A stretch of DNA of 61,489 nucleotides from Hyphomicrobiales bacterium (GTDB taxonomy: Bacteria > Pseudomonadota > Alphaproteobacteria > Rhizobiales > HXMU1428-3), in the NCBI GenBank assembly GCA_017640685.1, contig JAEPQF010000003.1, forward strand, positions 1 to 61,489, read 5' to 3'. Positions within the stretch are counted from its first letter, which is position 1, and every line of letters begins with the position of its first letter. The translations under genes and the position numbers were made by a program. Under the pieces are notes generated by a model. The model worked only from the letters and a program-made list of their open reading frames with translations, ran no database searches and was not told the DNA's origin. This document shows, in pieces, positions 52,760-61,333 of this stretch.

Positions 52760-53947
52760 ATGACTGCTATCGCGCAAAAAACTCTTGTTGGGAATAGCTC
52801 AATCGCTTCAGCTCCTAATACAATCAGGGTTATGGTTGTTGATGACAGCGTTGTGGTAAGAGGGCTTGTTTCCAAATGGGTTGATGAAGAAACAGGTATG
52901 GAAGCTGTTGGTAAATGTTCCAATGGTGCAAAAGCAGTTGATGAGGTAAAAGCTTTAAACCCGGATGTGATCGTACTAGATATCGAGATGCCGGTTATGG
53001 ATGGCCTGGAAGCACTGCCCAAAATCCTGAAATTATGCCCTGGTGTAAAAGTCATTATGGCGTCAACCTTAACGCAACGTAATGCCGAAATCAGTCTAAA
53101 AGCTTTATCACTAGGTGCGTCTGATTATGTACCAAAACCTGTGAGCAATAGTGGTGTCACGACTTCATCAGCGTTTAAAATTGATTTGATTAATAAGATC
53201 AAAGCTCTTGGCTCGACCCTTTTAAAGCAAAAAGCAAGGGGGGCACCAGCCCGACCATCAATTGCTCCTAAAAAAGTGGCCCCTGCTGCAGTTGCTCCAG
53301 CTGTGAAATCTACAACAGATAGTTCCTCAGACGGGATAAAACTTAGAGAATATTCAAAAAGCAAACCTAAAATTTTGGTCGTGGGTAGCTCAACAGGTGG
53401 CCCACCTGCTTTAATCTCTGTTCTAGAAGAGTTGGCACCTGCCTTAAAACATGTACCAATTTTAGTAACACAGCATATGCCAGCAACATTTACGAAAATT
53501 TTCGCAGAGCATTTAGGAAGAGCCGCAGGTATACCATCCGCAGAAGGGGTGGATGGAGAGCAAATCCATTCAGGGAAAATTTATGTAGCTCCTGGTGGTA
53601 GGCATATGATTTTGGAGCGTAAAGGTGCGTTTCCAATTATCAGATTGACAGATGGCCCAGAAGTGAACTTTTGCAAACCAGCTGTTGATCCATTATTTGA
53701 CTCAGTCGCTAAATGTTATGGCGCCTCAACACTTTCCATCGTTTTAACGGGGATGGGCTCAGATGGTGCCAAAGGGGCATTAAATATTGCAAATACTGGC
53801 GGAACGGTGATTGCGCAAGATGAGGCAACCAGTGTTGTCTGGGGAATGCCAGGCGAAACCGCTAAAATTGGTGCGTGCAGTGATGTGTTGCCATTAAAAC
53901 AAATCGCACCGAAGTTAAAACAATTAATTACAGGGCAAGCAAGATGA
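52760..53947 (+). CDS. cheB: Chemotaxis methylesterase CheB
   Basis: An N-terminal receiver (MVVDDSVVVRGL, VIVLDIEMPVMDGL) is joined by a Pro/Ala/Lys-rich linker (about residues 145-190) to a methylesterase domain with the triad GSSTGGPPAL (Ser), TQHMPATFT (His) and GMGSDGAKG (Asp). It demethylates or deamidates receptor glutamates. I chose the ATG at 52760, seven bases after GAGG; an extended TTG start at 52748 is possible. The stop overlaps cheR by four bases. Confidence 0.95.
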   Translation: MTAIAQKTLVGNSSIASAPNTIRVMVVDDSVVVRGLVSKWVDEETGMEAVGKCSNGAKAVDEVKALNPDVIVLDIEMPVMDGLEALPKILKLCPGVKVIMASTLTQRNAEISLKALSLGASDYVPKPVSNSGVTTSSAFKIDLINKIKALGSTLLKQKARGAPARPSIAPKKVAPAAVAPAVKSTTDSSSDGIKLREYSKSKPKILVVGSSTGGPPALISVLEELAPALKHVPILVTQHMPATFTKIFAEHLGRAAGIPSAEGVDGEQIHSGKIYVAPGGRHMILERKGAFPIIRLTDGPEVNFCKPAVDPLFDSVAKCYGASTLSIVLTGMGSDGAKGALNIANTGGTVIAQDEATSVVWGMPGETAKIGACSDVLPLKQIAPKLKQLITGQAR

Positions 53948-54849
53948 CACCAAGAGATTTTGATTATTTACGTACATTGCTGAAAAGTGCTTCCGGCTTA
54001 GTTCTGACAGATGACAAACAATATTTGATAGAATCGCGTTTGTTGCCGGTGGCTAAAAAGCTGAAATTTGAAACCATTGATGCAATGGTGGCTGAGCTGC
54101 GTCGCTCAGAAGCAACTTCACTCAAAAATCAAATTGTTGAAGCGATGACCATTAACGAGTCATTCTTCTTTAGAGATAAAACACCGTTTGATAATTTTGA
54201 GAACATCATGTTGCCTGACCTTTTAGAGGCAAAAAAATCTCAAAAACATCTTCGAATTTGGAGTGCTGCAGCTTCAACTGGCCAAGAAGCTTATTCATTG
54301 AGTATGATCTTAAAGGAATACGCAACAGAATTAGAAGGTTGGCGTGTGGAGATTATTGGCACTGATCTTTGTTCGGAAGCTTTGGAAAAAGCTAAAGCTG
54401 GCCTCTATAGCCAATTTGAAGTTCAACGTGGCATGCCTGTTAAATATTTAGTGAAAAACTTTAAGCAAGTTGGCAGCATGTGGCAGGTAAATTCTAATAT
54501 CAGATCATCTGTTCAGTACCGTCAATTCAATTTGCTGAATAGCTTTAACCTACTTGGTCGCTTCGATATTATTTTCTGTCGAAATGTGTTGATTTATTTT
54601 GATAAAGAAACGAAGTCAGACATCATTTCAAGAATGGCCAAACAAACAAACCCAAATTGTTACCTTGTGCTAGGTGCATCTGAAACTTTGGTCGGGTTAA
54701 ATGATAGCTTTGGCACAGTTTCGAATGCGAGAGGTTTATATCAAATTAAAGAGCAAGCTGGCAACAAGCAGGCTAGCTCTTTTACAAAACCAATTGGTAC
54801 AACACCGCTGGCCAAAACCGGAACAACAGGCAGAACTCTCACACGCTAG
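53944..54849 (+). CDS. cheR: Chemotaxis methyltransferase CheR
   Basis: The protein has a helical N-terminal domain, then INESFFFRDKTPF, IWSAAASTGQEAYSLSM (SAM loop), IIGTDLCSEAL and FDIIFCRNVLIYFD, all standard for CheR. It methylates receptor glutamates opposite to CheB. At 301 residues the C-terminal 35 are Thr/Gly-rich and likely disordered. It is the last gene of the che operon, followed by a perfect terminator hairpin. Confidence 0.95.
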   Translation: MTPRDFDYLRTLLKSASGLVLTDDKQYLIESRLLPVAKKLKFETIDAMVAELRRSEATSLKNQIVEAMTINESFFFRDKTPFDNFENIMLPDLLEAKKSQKHLRIWSAAASTGQEAYSLSMILKEYATELEGWRVEIIGTDLCSEALEKAKAGLYSQFEVQRGMPVKYLVKNFKQVGSMWQVNSNIRSSVQYRQFNLLNSFNLLGRFDIIFCRNVLIYFDKETKSDIISRMAKQTNPNCYLVLGASETLVGLNDSFGTVSNARGLYQIKEQAGNKQASSFTKPIGTTPLAKTGTTGRTLTR

Positions 54850-54877
54850 GTGAAAAATCTCTGTAAAAAATGTAATT

Positions 54878-54905
54878 AAATGGCGCTGAAATTTCAGCGC
54901 CATTT
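54878..54905 (+). terminator. Terminator of the che operon
   Basis: The 28-base palindrome centred at 54891 has arms AAATGGCGCTGAAA and TTTCAGCGCCATTT with no loop mismatch, followed by further T. It lies 29 bases after cheR. Confidence 0.85.
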
Positions 54906-54929
54906 TTATTTGTAAACTTAATAATTTAT

Positions 54930-55115
54930 CAGCGCTTTAGCGCGGTTGCTTTGCGGATGCTAGTGGGCATCTTAAGTACAGAAAAGGCAACCTGAAGCGC
55001 AAATAAAAGCGCGGTTGCATATTGCGGATGCCGTGTGGGCATCTGAAGCACAGAAAAGCCAACTGAAGCACGTATAAAATGCAGCCCCGAGCAAAGCAAA
55101 AAATAGCCGTGAGAA
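54930..55115. repeat. Mosaic hairpin repeat, copy F
   Basis: Two successive GCGGATGC...GGGCATC modules (54953-54971 and 55025-55044) are preceded by GCGCGGTTGC and separated by ...GAAGCGCAAATAAAA. The module-1 hairpin is missing. A closing AATAGCCGTGAGAAA is present. It directly follows the che terminator. Confidence 0.8.
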
Positions 55116-55135
55116 AAATAATTTAAAAACTTCCT

Positions 55136-55345
55136 AAACGAAGAAGGAGTTCAGTCCTTTTCGGACTGAAGGACATGATGAAGCGCCAGCGCGGTTGCGA
55201 GTGGGCAATCTAAAGCGCAGAGAAAAAAGCAGCCTGGCGCAAGCGCCGCCCACACGGAGGCATTCAGGCTTTGCCTGAATTTGCCGTGAGACAAAACAGC
55301 GCGGTTGCTAGTGGGCAACTAAAGCGCAAATAAAAAAGAGCAGTC
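55136..55345. repeat. Mosaic hairpin repeat, copy G
   Basis: Stems are TTCAGTCC/GGACTGAA (55150-55170) and ATTCAGGC/GCCTGAAT (55262-55280), plus a GTTGC/GCAAC unit near its end. Flanks ACGAAGAAGGAG, GGACATGATGAAGCG and TTGCCGTGAGA match. It ends about 50 bases before the ctrA stop, so copies F and G fill the gap between cheR and ctrA. Confidence 0.85.
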
Positions 55346-55395
55346 AATTAAGAGTGCTCTTTTAAATCAATTGTCGATTTTGGAAGTGAAAAGAT

Positions 55396-56121
55396 TTAAG
55401 CAGCTTCGTGCTCACCTTCATGTTCCAATTGTAACGGACTATCATCATCCGCATCACGCAACACATAACCCCGTCCCCAAACAGTCTCAATATAGTTCTT
55501 ACCTTCACATGCTGAAGAAAGCTTTTTACGAAGCTTACAAATAAACACATCAATAATCTTCAACTCAGGCTCATCCATACCGCCATAAAGATGGTTTAAG
55601 AACATTTCTTTCGTCAAAGTTGTACCTTTGCGAAGAGAAAGAAGTTCAAGCATTTGATATTCTTTGGAAGTAAGGTGAACACGTTGGCCATCAACTTCAA
55701 CAGTTTTAGCGTCAAGGTTCACTTTAAGGTCACCTGTTGTAATAACAGATTGTGCATGGCCTTTCGAACGACGAACAATTGCATGAATACGTGCAACAAG
55801 CTCATCCTTATGGAAAGGTTTAGTCATGTAGTCATCAGCCCCAAAGCCAAGACCACGAACTTTATCATCAATTCCAGCCAAGCCAGATAGAATCAAGATA
55901 GGTGTTTGAACTTTACTAACACGTAAAGTTTTCAAAACTTCATACCCGCTCATGTCAGGTAAGTTAATGTCGAGAAGGATAATATCATAATCATAGATCT
56001 TACCAAGATCCGCGCCTTCTTCTCCAAGATCAGTCGTGTAGACGTTAAAACCTTCAGACTGAAGCATCAGATCGATGCTTTGCGCTGTAGCGCTATCATC
56101 CTCAATGAGTAGTACCCTCAT
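55396..56121 (-). CDS. ctrA: Cell-cycle response regulator CtrA
   Basis: The 241-residue OmpR-type regulator has [20 protein letters not shown] at its start, the phosphorylated Asp51 in [18 protein letters not shown], and a winged-helix DNA-binding domain from about residue 125 ([24 protein letters not shown], then [14 protein letters not shown]). It ends in Ala-Ala, the residues recognised by ClpXP in Caulobacter CtrA. It controls cell-cycle and motility genes and faces away from fliI. I prefer the ATG at 56121 over the ORF start 26 codons upstream because it begins the canonical receiver and follows an AGAGGGG. Confidence 0.95.
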   Translation of the reverse strand: MRVLLIEDDSATAQSIDLMLQSEGFNVYTTDLGEEGADLGKIYDYDIILLDINLPDMSGYEVLKTLRVSKVQTPILILSGLAGIDDKVRGLGFGADDYMTKPFHKDELVARIHAIVRRSKGHAQSVITTGDLKVNLDAKTVEVDGQRVHLTSKEYQMLELLSLRKGTTLTKEMFLNHLYGGMDEPELKIIDVFICKLRKKLSSACEGKNYIETVWGRGYVLRDADDDSPLQLEHEGEHEAA

Positions 56122-56758
56122 TATATGCCCCTCTTTATTAGCCGTTAACCGGCGACTGCCCATAAATTTAAAATTTAATCCAAGTGTCCAGAATACCACT
56201 CGATTTAAATCTTCTCTTTACAAAGTTACGGGCAAGAAGTTAACAAATCCTAATTTGTATTGAAAAAACAATAACATCACTCGGTTTTTCTAATAAAAAC
56301 GGCACTTTTCTTAAGAATTGAGTTATATTCTCTTAAGAAAAACGACATCTTCATAAAAAAACTTTAAACAAAATGTCTCTTCGTAAAGCCACATCACAAG
56401 AGACAGACGAGTTACTTTGGATGATAATGAGGTACGCTAAATATATTTTTATTAGGTGCTCTTTAATTTATTACCAAAACGTTACCTGATTTGCCCGAAT
56501 CAACGCAACCAAAAATGGCAAAAATTAGTTTATTTTTTTTAACCTAAAGAATTCACTTATAAAATTTATCTATCGCCGTCACATAAATCTAAATACGAGT
56601 GTGTAAAACCACTGCAAAGACGTTACGTAACAATGCCCCCCATTATACTCATGACTGTTAAACTGATAAAATCACCTTCATCAAAATTGGGAATGAAACA
56701 CAAGGTAACCAATTCATTAACGAATGCTTAATAACGTGAGTGCCATTGTCGAACTGAT
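56122..56758. promoter_or_regulatory. ctrA-fliI divergent regulatory region
   Basis: This 637-base gap is long for such a region and holds no gene I can support. It contains a near-CtrA box TTAACAAATCCTAAT at 56240-56254, an imperfect inverted repeat built on CTTAAGAA at 56306-56342, a GANTC methylation site (GAATC near 56496) and an exact CtrA box before fliI. It likely carries more than one ctrA promoter. Confidence 0.6.
56717..56731 (+). promoter_or_regulatory. CtrA box (TTAA-N7-TTAA) upstream of fliI
   Basis: TTAACGAATGCTTAA is an exact match to the consensus. It ends 27 bases before the fliI start codon, so it could overlap a -35 region with a short leader, in keeping with CtrA activation of flagellar genes in alphaproteobacteria. 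Confidence 0.65.
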
Positions 56759-58150
56759 TTGTCAAAGCCATTGATTGATTCTCCCACAACCAACAAAAGA
56801 GGTCACTTTTTGAAAGCCTTTAAACAAGAATTAGCAAACATCCAGACCAAGAAAATCTATGGTCGAGTGAAAGCTGTTCAAGGTGTGATGATAGAAATCG
56901 CTGGACCACTGGCAGCCTTCGGCATTGGCGCTCGCTTAAAAATAGAGCGCGAAAAAGCGCAACCGATTATGGTCGAGGTGGTAGGGTTTAAAGAAGGTGT
57001 TGCCTTAGCTATGCCTTATGGCAGTTTGGATGGCATAAGCATGGGCGCAAAAGCGCACCTGCACTCGAACAATAATGATGTGGCTCCAACTGAAGGTTGG
57101 TTGGGCCGTGTGGTGAATGCACTGGGTGAGCCAATTGACGGGAAAGGCCCCTTAGAAACAGGTCACAATCCAGTACCCCTCCGTAATTCACCGCCTCCAG
57201 CTAATCAGAGAAATAGAGTAGGCGAGCCGCTCGATCTTGGTGTAAAAGCCCTCAACTGCTTTGCGACTTGTTGTATCGGCCAACGGTTGGGTATTTTCGC
57301 AGGCTCCGGTGTTGGTAAATCTGTTCTTATGTCTATGCTGACGAAAAACGCCTCTGCTGATGTTTTTATCATTGGGTTAATCGGTGAAAGAGGCCGCGAA
57401 GTGCAAGAGTTCATCGAAGATAATCTGGGTGAAGAAGGCTTGAAACGCTCTGTTGTTATTGTAGCAACATCAGATGAAGCAGCGCTAATGCGGCGACAAG
57501 CCGCTTACATGACTATGAGCCTTGCAGAATTTTTCAGAGACAAAGGACGAAGCGTCCTTTGCATGATTGATAGTATCACTCGTTTTGCTATGGCAGGGCG
57601 TGAAATTGGCCTCTCCGTTGGCGAACCTCCCGCCACCAAAGGTTACACACCAACGGTATTTGCAGAATTACCAAGACTTTTAGAGCGCGCCGGACCTGGA
57701 ACAAATCAGGGCGCAATAACAGGGCTTTTCACAGTCTTGGTTGAGGGAGACGACCATAATGAGCCCGTTGCTGATGCTGTTCGCGGAATTTTGGATGGTC
57801 ACATTGTAATGGAGCGTGCCATTGCGGAACGCGGGCGTTATCCAGCTATTAACGTTCTCAAATCGGTATCCCGAACAATGCCAGAATGTGTGCCAGAACA
57901 ATACAGACCAGCCATTTATAAAGCCCGACAATATATGAGCACATTCTATGATATGGAGGAAATCATCCGTATGGGCGTCTACAGGCAGGGTTCTAACCCC
58001 GAAACAGACGCTGCAATAGATTATACAGAACGGCTGGAACAGTTTTTGCAGCAAGGTAAATCAGAAGCGACCTCCCTAAATGAGGGCTATAAAGAATTAG
58101 CTCAGATTTTGGGTGAAAATTGTCAAAATGTTAATGATGAATCAGTATGA
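56759..58150 (+). CDS. fliI: Flagellum-specific ATPase FliI
   Basis: The 463-residue F1-beta-like ATPase has Walker A in [15 protein letters not shown] near residue 180, [15 protein letters not shown] after it, [17 protein letters not shown] (Walker B region) and a C-terminal [11 protein letters not shown] stretch. It powers the flagellar type III export gate. Translation seems to begin at TTG without a clear ribosome site; I found no better in-frame start because a stop lies five codons upstream. The CtrA box is just before it. fliJ follows by 42 bases. Confidence 0.93.
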   Translation: MSKPLIDSPTTNKRGHFLKAFKQELANIQTKKIYGRVKAVQGVMIEIAGPLAAFGIGARLKIEREKAQPIMVEVVGFKEGVALAMPYGSLDGISMGAKAHLHSNNNDVAPTEGWLGRVVNALGEPIDGKGPLETGHNPVPLRNSPPPANQRNRVGEPLDLGVKALNCFATCCIGQRLGIFAGSGVGKSVLMSMLTKNASADVFIIGLIGERGREVQEFIEDNLGEEGLKRSVVIVATSDEAALMRRQAAYMTMSLAEFFRDKGRSVLCMIDSITRFAMAGREIGLSVGEPPATKGYTPTVFAELPRLLERAGPGTNQGAITGLFTVLVEGDDHNEPVADAVRGILDGHIVMERAIAERGRYPAINVLKSVSRTMPECVPEQYRPAIYKARQYMSTFYDMEEIIRMGVYRQGSNPETDAAIDYTERLEQFLQQGKSEATSLNEGYKELAQILGENCQNVNDESV

Positions 58151-58192
58151 TAAATTTTTATATTGGTTCGAATTGTGTAAAGGGTATCGAAC

Positions 58193-58609
58193 ATGAAATC
58201 TCGCGAAACTCTTATTCGTTTGCGCAAATTTGACGTGGACGAAAAGCGTCAAAAAGTAGCTGCCATTGAGGCAATGATAAACGACTTTAAATCTATGGCT
58301 GATGATCTGGATAATCAGGTGAAGTCAGAGCAACAGCGCGCTGGCGTTGATGATGTCAATCACTATGCTTATCCAACATTTGCAAAAGCAGCTGTTCAAA
58401 GACGTGATAACCTCATGATCTCTATTGCTGACTTAGAAGCAAAAATGGATGCGGCTAATGAAGAGCTACAAGATGCGATGAAAGCATTAAAAAACGTAGA
58501 AATTCTTGAAGAGCGCGATATGGCACGCACGCGTGTTAAAGCGGCAAGAAATGAGCAAAATGCGTTGGATGAATTTGCTCAAAACATGTCACGTCTAGTT
58601 GTGCGCTAA
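58193..58609 (+). CDS. fliJ: Flagellar export chaperone/stalk FliJ
   Basis: The 138-residue protein is almost all helix with heptads (LIRLRKFDVDEKRQKVAAIEA, and LEAKMDAANEELQDAM), the form of FliJ that inserts into the FliI hexamer. Position directly after fliI gives the identification; sequence alone shows only a coiled coil. AAAGGG precedes the ATG. A clear terminator follows about 55 bases downstream. Confidence 0.85.
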   Translation: MKSRETLIRLRKFDVDEKRQKVAAIEAMINDFKSMADDLDNQVKSEQQRAGVDDVNHYAYPTFAKAAVQRRDNLMISIADLEAKMDAANEELQDAMKALKNVEILEERDMARTRVKAARNEQNALDEFAQNMSRLVVR

Positions 58610-58663
58610 GTTTATAGCGCCTCAACTTAGTCTGCAAAGACATCATAGAAATTTCAAATTTAC

Positions 58664-58690
58664 AAAACGCAGCTTAAAAGCTGCGTTTTT
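58664..58690 (+). terminator. Terminator after fliJ
   Basis: AAACGCAGCTT (58665-58675) and AAGCTGCGTTT pair exactly with a 2-base loop and a T-run follows. It ends the fliIJ unit. Confidence 0.85.
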
Positions 58691-58873
58691 GCTTTGATGG
58701 TCAGATGAGCATCAAGAATGAATATCTATTGAAATTTTACCATTCTAAATACGTTGCTTTATAATGACGTCAGAAGAAATACCTTTGAAAATGAGCAAAA
58801 CAAGACGCATACACCTTGTTAATTTTCAGATCTAATGCAAAATAAGACCTTAAATTGAGTTTTGAGGTTTTTT

Positions 58874-59494
58874 ATGCATATGCGTTGGTTACAGTTCTGG
58901 TCAGTTAAGGCCCAATTTCTTATGAGCCGACCTATTAAAACACTCCTCAAGTTTGGGGCGTGTTTGAGCATTTTACTGTGCCTTTCCGCCTGCGCTCAAA
59001 ACCCAATTGAAATTCCTAAAGTCAATCTTTCATCCGTTAAAGTTCCACTTACAGATGTCGATGTGACATCATCTCTAAGTGGTGAAATTGTTGAAGGTGA
59101 TTATATCAGGGCGTATAGCCGCATCGCTTTAGGCCTTCGTCAATGTTGGTTGGTTGAAGGCTCGCCTTTGGAAAAAGCTCAGTTCTTTGCAAGAAATAAA
59201 GCTGACGGCTCTGAGAAAAAAGCAGATATTTTCATTCATAAACCAGCCATTCATCCAAAGCGCGGCCCGCGCATTTTCTCCATTCACCTAAAACCACGCT
59301 CGAACGGCACCGAAGTGAGATTAGACAATCGCCATCTCACACCACAAAATGAAACAAATGTCACCAAAGACATTCGAAATTGGATTAAAGGCGAAAAAAG
59401 CTGCACGGACCACGCCGCCCAAAAACAAAAAGAACAACATCAAACAAGTGCAACTGAAAAAACAGCAAAAATCACATTACCGGTTAGAAAATAG
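58874..59494 (+). CDS. Putative lipoprotein
   Basis: A lipobox LCLSACAQ places the lipidated cysteine near residue 40 of this start, which suggests a long n-region; the ATG at 58922 would give a more typical signal peptide, but the ATG at 58874 has GAGG six bases ahead. The mature part has a folded core (YSRIALGLRQCWLVEGSPL, IFSIHLKPRSNGTEVRLDN) and a disordered Lys/Gln-rich tail. No family is recognised; the core is reminiscent of small envelope-binding domains. It is a single gene after the fliIJ terminator. Confidence 0.65.
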   Translation: MHMRWLQFWSVKAQFLMSRPIKTLLKFGACLSILLCLSACAQNPIEIPKVNLSSVKVPLTDVDVTSSLSGEIVEGDYIRAYSRIALGLRQCWLVEGSPLEKAQFFARNKADGSEKKADIFIHKPAIHPKRGPRIFSIHLKPRSNGTEVRLDNRHLTPQNETNVTKDIRNWIKGEKSCTDHAAQKQKEQHQTSATEKTAKITLPVRK

Positions 59495-59664
59495 CATTGT
59501 AAAAATTGAGGTCTTTGCCTATGCCCCGGGATTGCAAAATCGTCTGGGATGACGAAGTCAGATAGGGGGGAGCGGGCGAATAATATTTTTTTAAAGAGCG
59601 GCAAGATTAAGTCTTGAAATTGTCAAAAGCTCCTGTCAGTCTTCTTGTATCAAGGGGGGTGTCT

Positions 59665-61230
59665 ATGACACTGCAGCGGCAAGCGGTTTTTATCAGCTCA
59701 ACTTCTAAAGACCTCGAAGAAGTTAGAGGGGCAGTCCATGAGGCCATACGAGAGACAAGCTATCTTGAGCCTGTTAGCATGGAATATTTTTTAGCGGATC
59801 CACGCACGCCACAGCAATTATGCGAAGAAAAGGTGCAGGCATGCGCGTTATTTCTTGGCATCATTGGCGACCGCCGCGGTTGGGAGCCAGAGGGAGACAG
59901 AGGCCAGCGCTCCATCACCCAAATTGAATATGAAACAGCGATTGCTGAAAAGATCCCACCTTATATGGCTATTCTGCCAAAGGGGGCCCTTGCACCACAC
60001 ACTGATGACAAAGAACAAGATGAGCAAAAACAAGCCCGCCATCAGGCTTTTCGGACAAAGCTGCTAAGCAGTCACGGCTGCATTGATAAATTTGAAAACA
60101 AAGACAAGCTGGCAAGACAATTGGTGCAATCAATCACCAACCAGCTCATGGCAGAGAGTTTTAAACAACAGGAGCAGCAAACAGCCACCGAACCATTGTC
60201 TGCTGATATTGAAGCCAGTCAACGCAAAGCGGTGGAAGAAGCCATTGAAGAGCATATGCTCGACCCGGAGCAGATTTTAGCTGAAGGAGCTGAAATTGAC
60301 ACCGCAACACTCATTGATCAATTTGCTGAAAAGGCTGAGCAAACTCAGGCCAAAGCGCTTGCTTATTACAAATATATGGGCGCTTTAGCCTTTCAAAACC
60401 ACACCGAAAAGGCCCTCACAGCCTATACCCGCGCCGTCACCTTGGACCCGGATGATGCCGAGAGCTGGAACCAGCTGGGTATTATTCAAAAGAGGCTTGG
60501 GCAATTGCAGGCTGCAAAACAAAGCTATAAAAAAGTCCTGGCCCTTGGCAATCAGCTTGCAGACAAAACACTCATTGCCATTGCCACCGGCAATTTGGGT
60601 CTGATCTACCAGATCCAAGGCGACCTGACCCGTGCCGAAGAGCATCACCGCCGCGCCCTGGTCTTGGAGGAAGAGCTGGGCCGGAAAGAGGGAATGGCCA
60701 ATCAGTTGGGTAATTTGGGTCTGATCTACCGGACCCAAGGCGACCTGCCCCGTGCCGAAGAGCACCACCGCCGTGCGCTTGCCTTGGAGGAAGAGCTGGG
60801 CCGGAAAGAGGGAATGGCCAGTGAGTTGGGCAATTTGGGTCTGATCTACCGGACCCAAGGCAACCTGCCCCGCGCCGAAGAGCATTTTCGTCGCACACTG
60901 GTCTTGGAGGAAGAGCTGGGCCGAAAAGAGGGAATTGCCAGAGCTTTGGGCAATTTGGGTGGGGTCTACCAGACCCAAGGCGATTTGCCCCGTGCCGAAG
61001 AACATCACCACCGCGCGCTGGCCTTGAATGAAGAGCTGGGCCGGAAAGAGGGAATGGCCAACCAGTTGGGCAATTTGGGTCTGATCTACAAGGCCCATGG
61101 CGACTTGCCGTGTGCTTGCCAACATTGGCATCAGGCCCTCACTTTATTCAAAGAAGTGGGCATGCAGCCTCAAATTGAGCTGGTGCAAAGTTGTTTAGAT
61201 GAAGCGGGCTGCTCGGAACAAGCATCATAA
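59665..61230 (+). CDS. DUF4062-TPR protein
   Basis: Residues 1-165 form a DUF4062 domain (AVFISSTSKDLEEVRGAVHEAI, CALFLGIIGDRRGW, SITQIEYETAIAEK), a Rossmann-like fold related to TIR/nucleoside-processing domains and common at the N-terminus of STAND-type proteins. After a helical linker, a TPR array begins near residue 235, ending in almost identical 40-residue units (NLGLIYRTQGDLPRAEEHHR). There is no NB-ARC or NTPase domain between them. Start ATG at 59665 follows GGGGGG. Base composition is richer in GC than the neighbours. Role unproven; a sensing or defence function is plausible. Confidence 0.85.
   Translation: MTLQRQAVFISSTSKDLEEVRGAVHEAIRETSYLEPVSMEYFLADPRTPQQLCEEKVQACALFLGIIGDRRGWEPEGDRGQRSITQIEYETAIAEKIPPYMAILPKGALAPHTDDKEQDEQKQARHQAFRTKLLSSHGCIDKFENKDKLARQLVQSITNQLMAESFKQQEQQTATEPLSADIEASQRKAVEEAIEEHMLDPEQILAEGAEIDTATLIDQFAEKAEQTQAKALAYYKYMGALAFQNHTEKALTAYTRAVTLDPDDAESWNQLGIIQKRLGQLQAAKQSYKKVLALGNQLADKTLIAIATGNLGLIYQIQGDLTRAEEHHRRALVLEEELGRKEGMANQLGNLGLIYRTQGDLPRAEEHHRRALALEEELGRKEGMASELGNLGLIYRTQGNLPRAEEHFRRTLVLEEELGRKEGIARALGNLGGVYQTQGDLPRAEEHHHRALALNEELGRKEGMANQLGNLGLIYKAHGDLPCACQHWHQALTLFKEVGMQPQIELVQSCLDEAGCSEQAS
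60589..61108 (+). repeat. 120-bp tandem repeat inside DUF4062-TPR gene
   Basis: Four full units and a partial fifth begin at 60589, 60709, 60829, 60949 and 61069 with an exact 120-base period. Each unit starts GGCAATTTGGGT and contains GAAGAGCTGGGCCG. Most differences are single bases, so the units are much closer in DNA than unrelated TPRs usually are. Confidence 0.9.
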
Positions 61231-61275
61231 ATCAATTTCTCTTGCCTCACCCTAGTGCATGTCGCACAAAAGTGG

Positions 61276-61297
61276 ATCCCGGCTTGGAGGCCGGGAT
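61276..61297. repeat. Short dispersed palindrome
   Basis: ATCCCGGC (61276-61283) and GCCGGGAT (61290-61297) pair around a TTGGAG loop and are followed by GACAAAGGTGAG. Hairpins with these words are widely scattered in alphaproteobacterial intergenic regions; a degraded relative (CCCGGGATTGC...TGGGATGACGAAG) is at 59523-59557. Confidence 0.6.
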
Positions 61298-61333
61298 GAC
61301 AAAGGTGAGATCCTGCCTCAAACTCGATCCTGA

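Noticed and set aside
58160-58185. GGTTCGAATTG as part of a tRNA
   Set aside because: Only the T-loop-like word is present; no acceptor stem or cloverleaf can be formed around it.
60589-61108. Regular 120-bp repeats as a possible CRISPR array
   Set aside because: The whole unit is repeated without unique spacers, and it is in frame as TPR protein.
60385-61131. 248-residue open frame on the minus strand opposite the TPR repeats
   Set aside because: It is the mirror of a repetitive, GC-rich coding sequence; its protein is itself a periodic artefact (repeated SLFPAQLF) and has no start signal or context.
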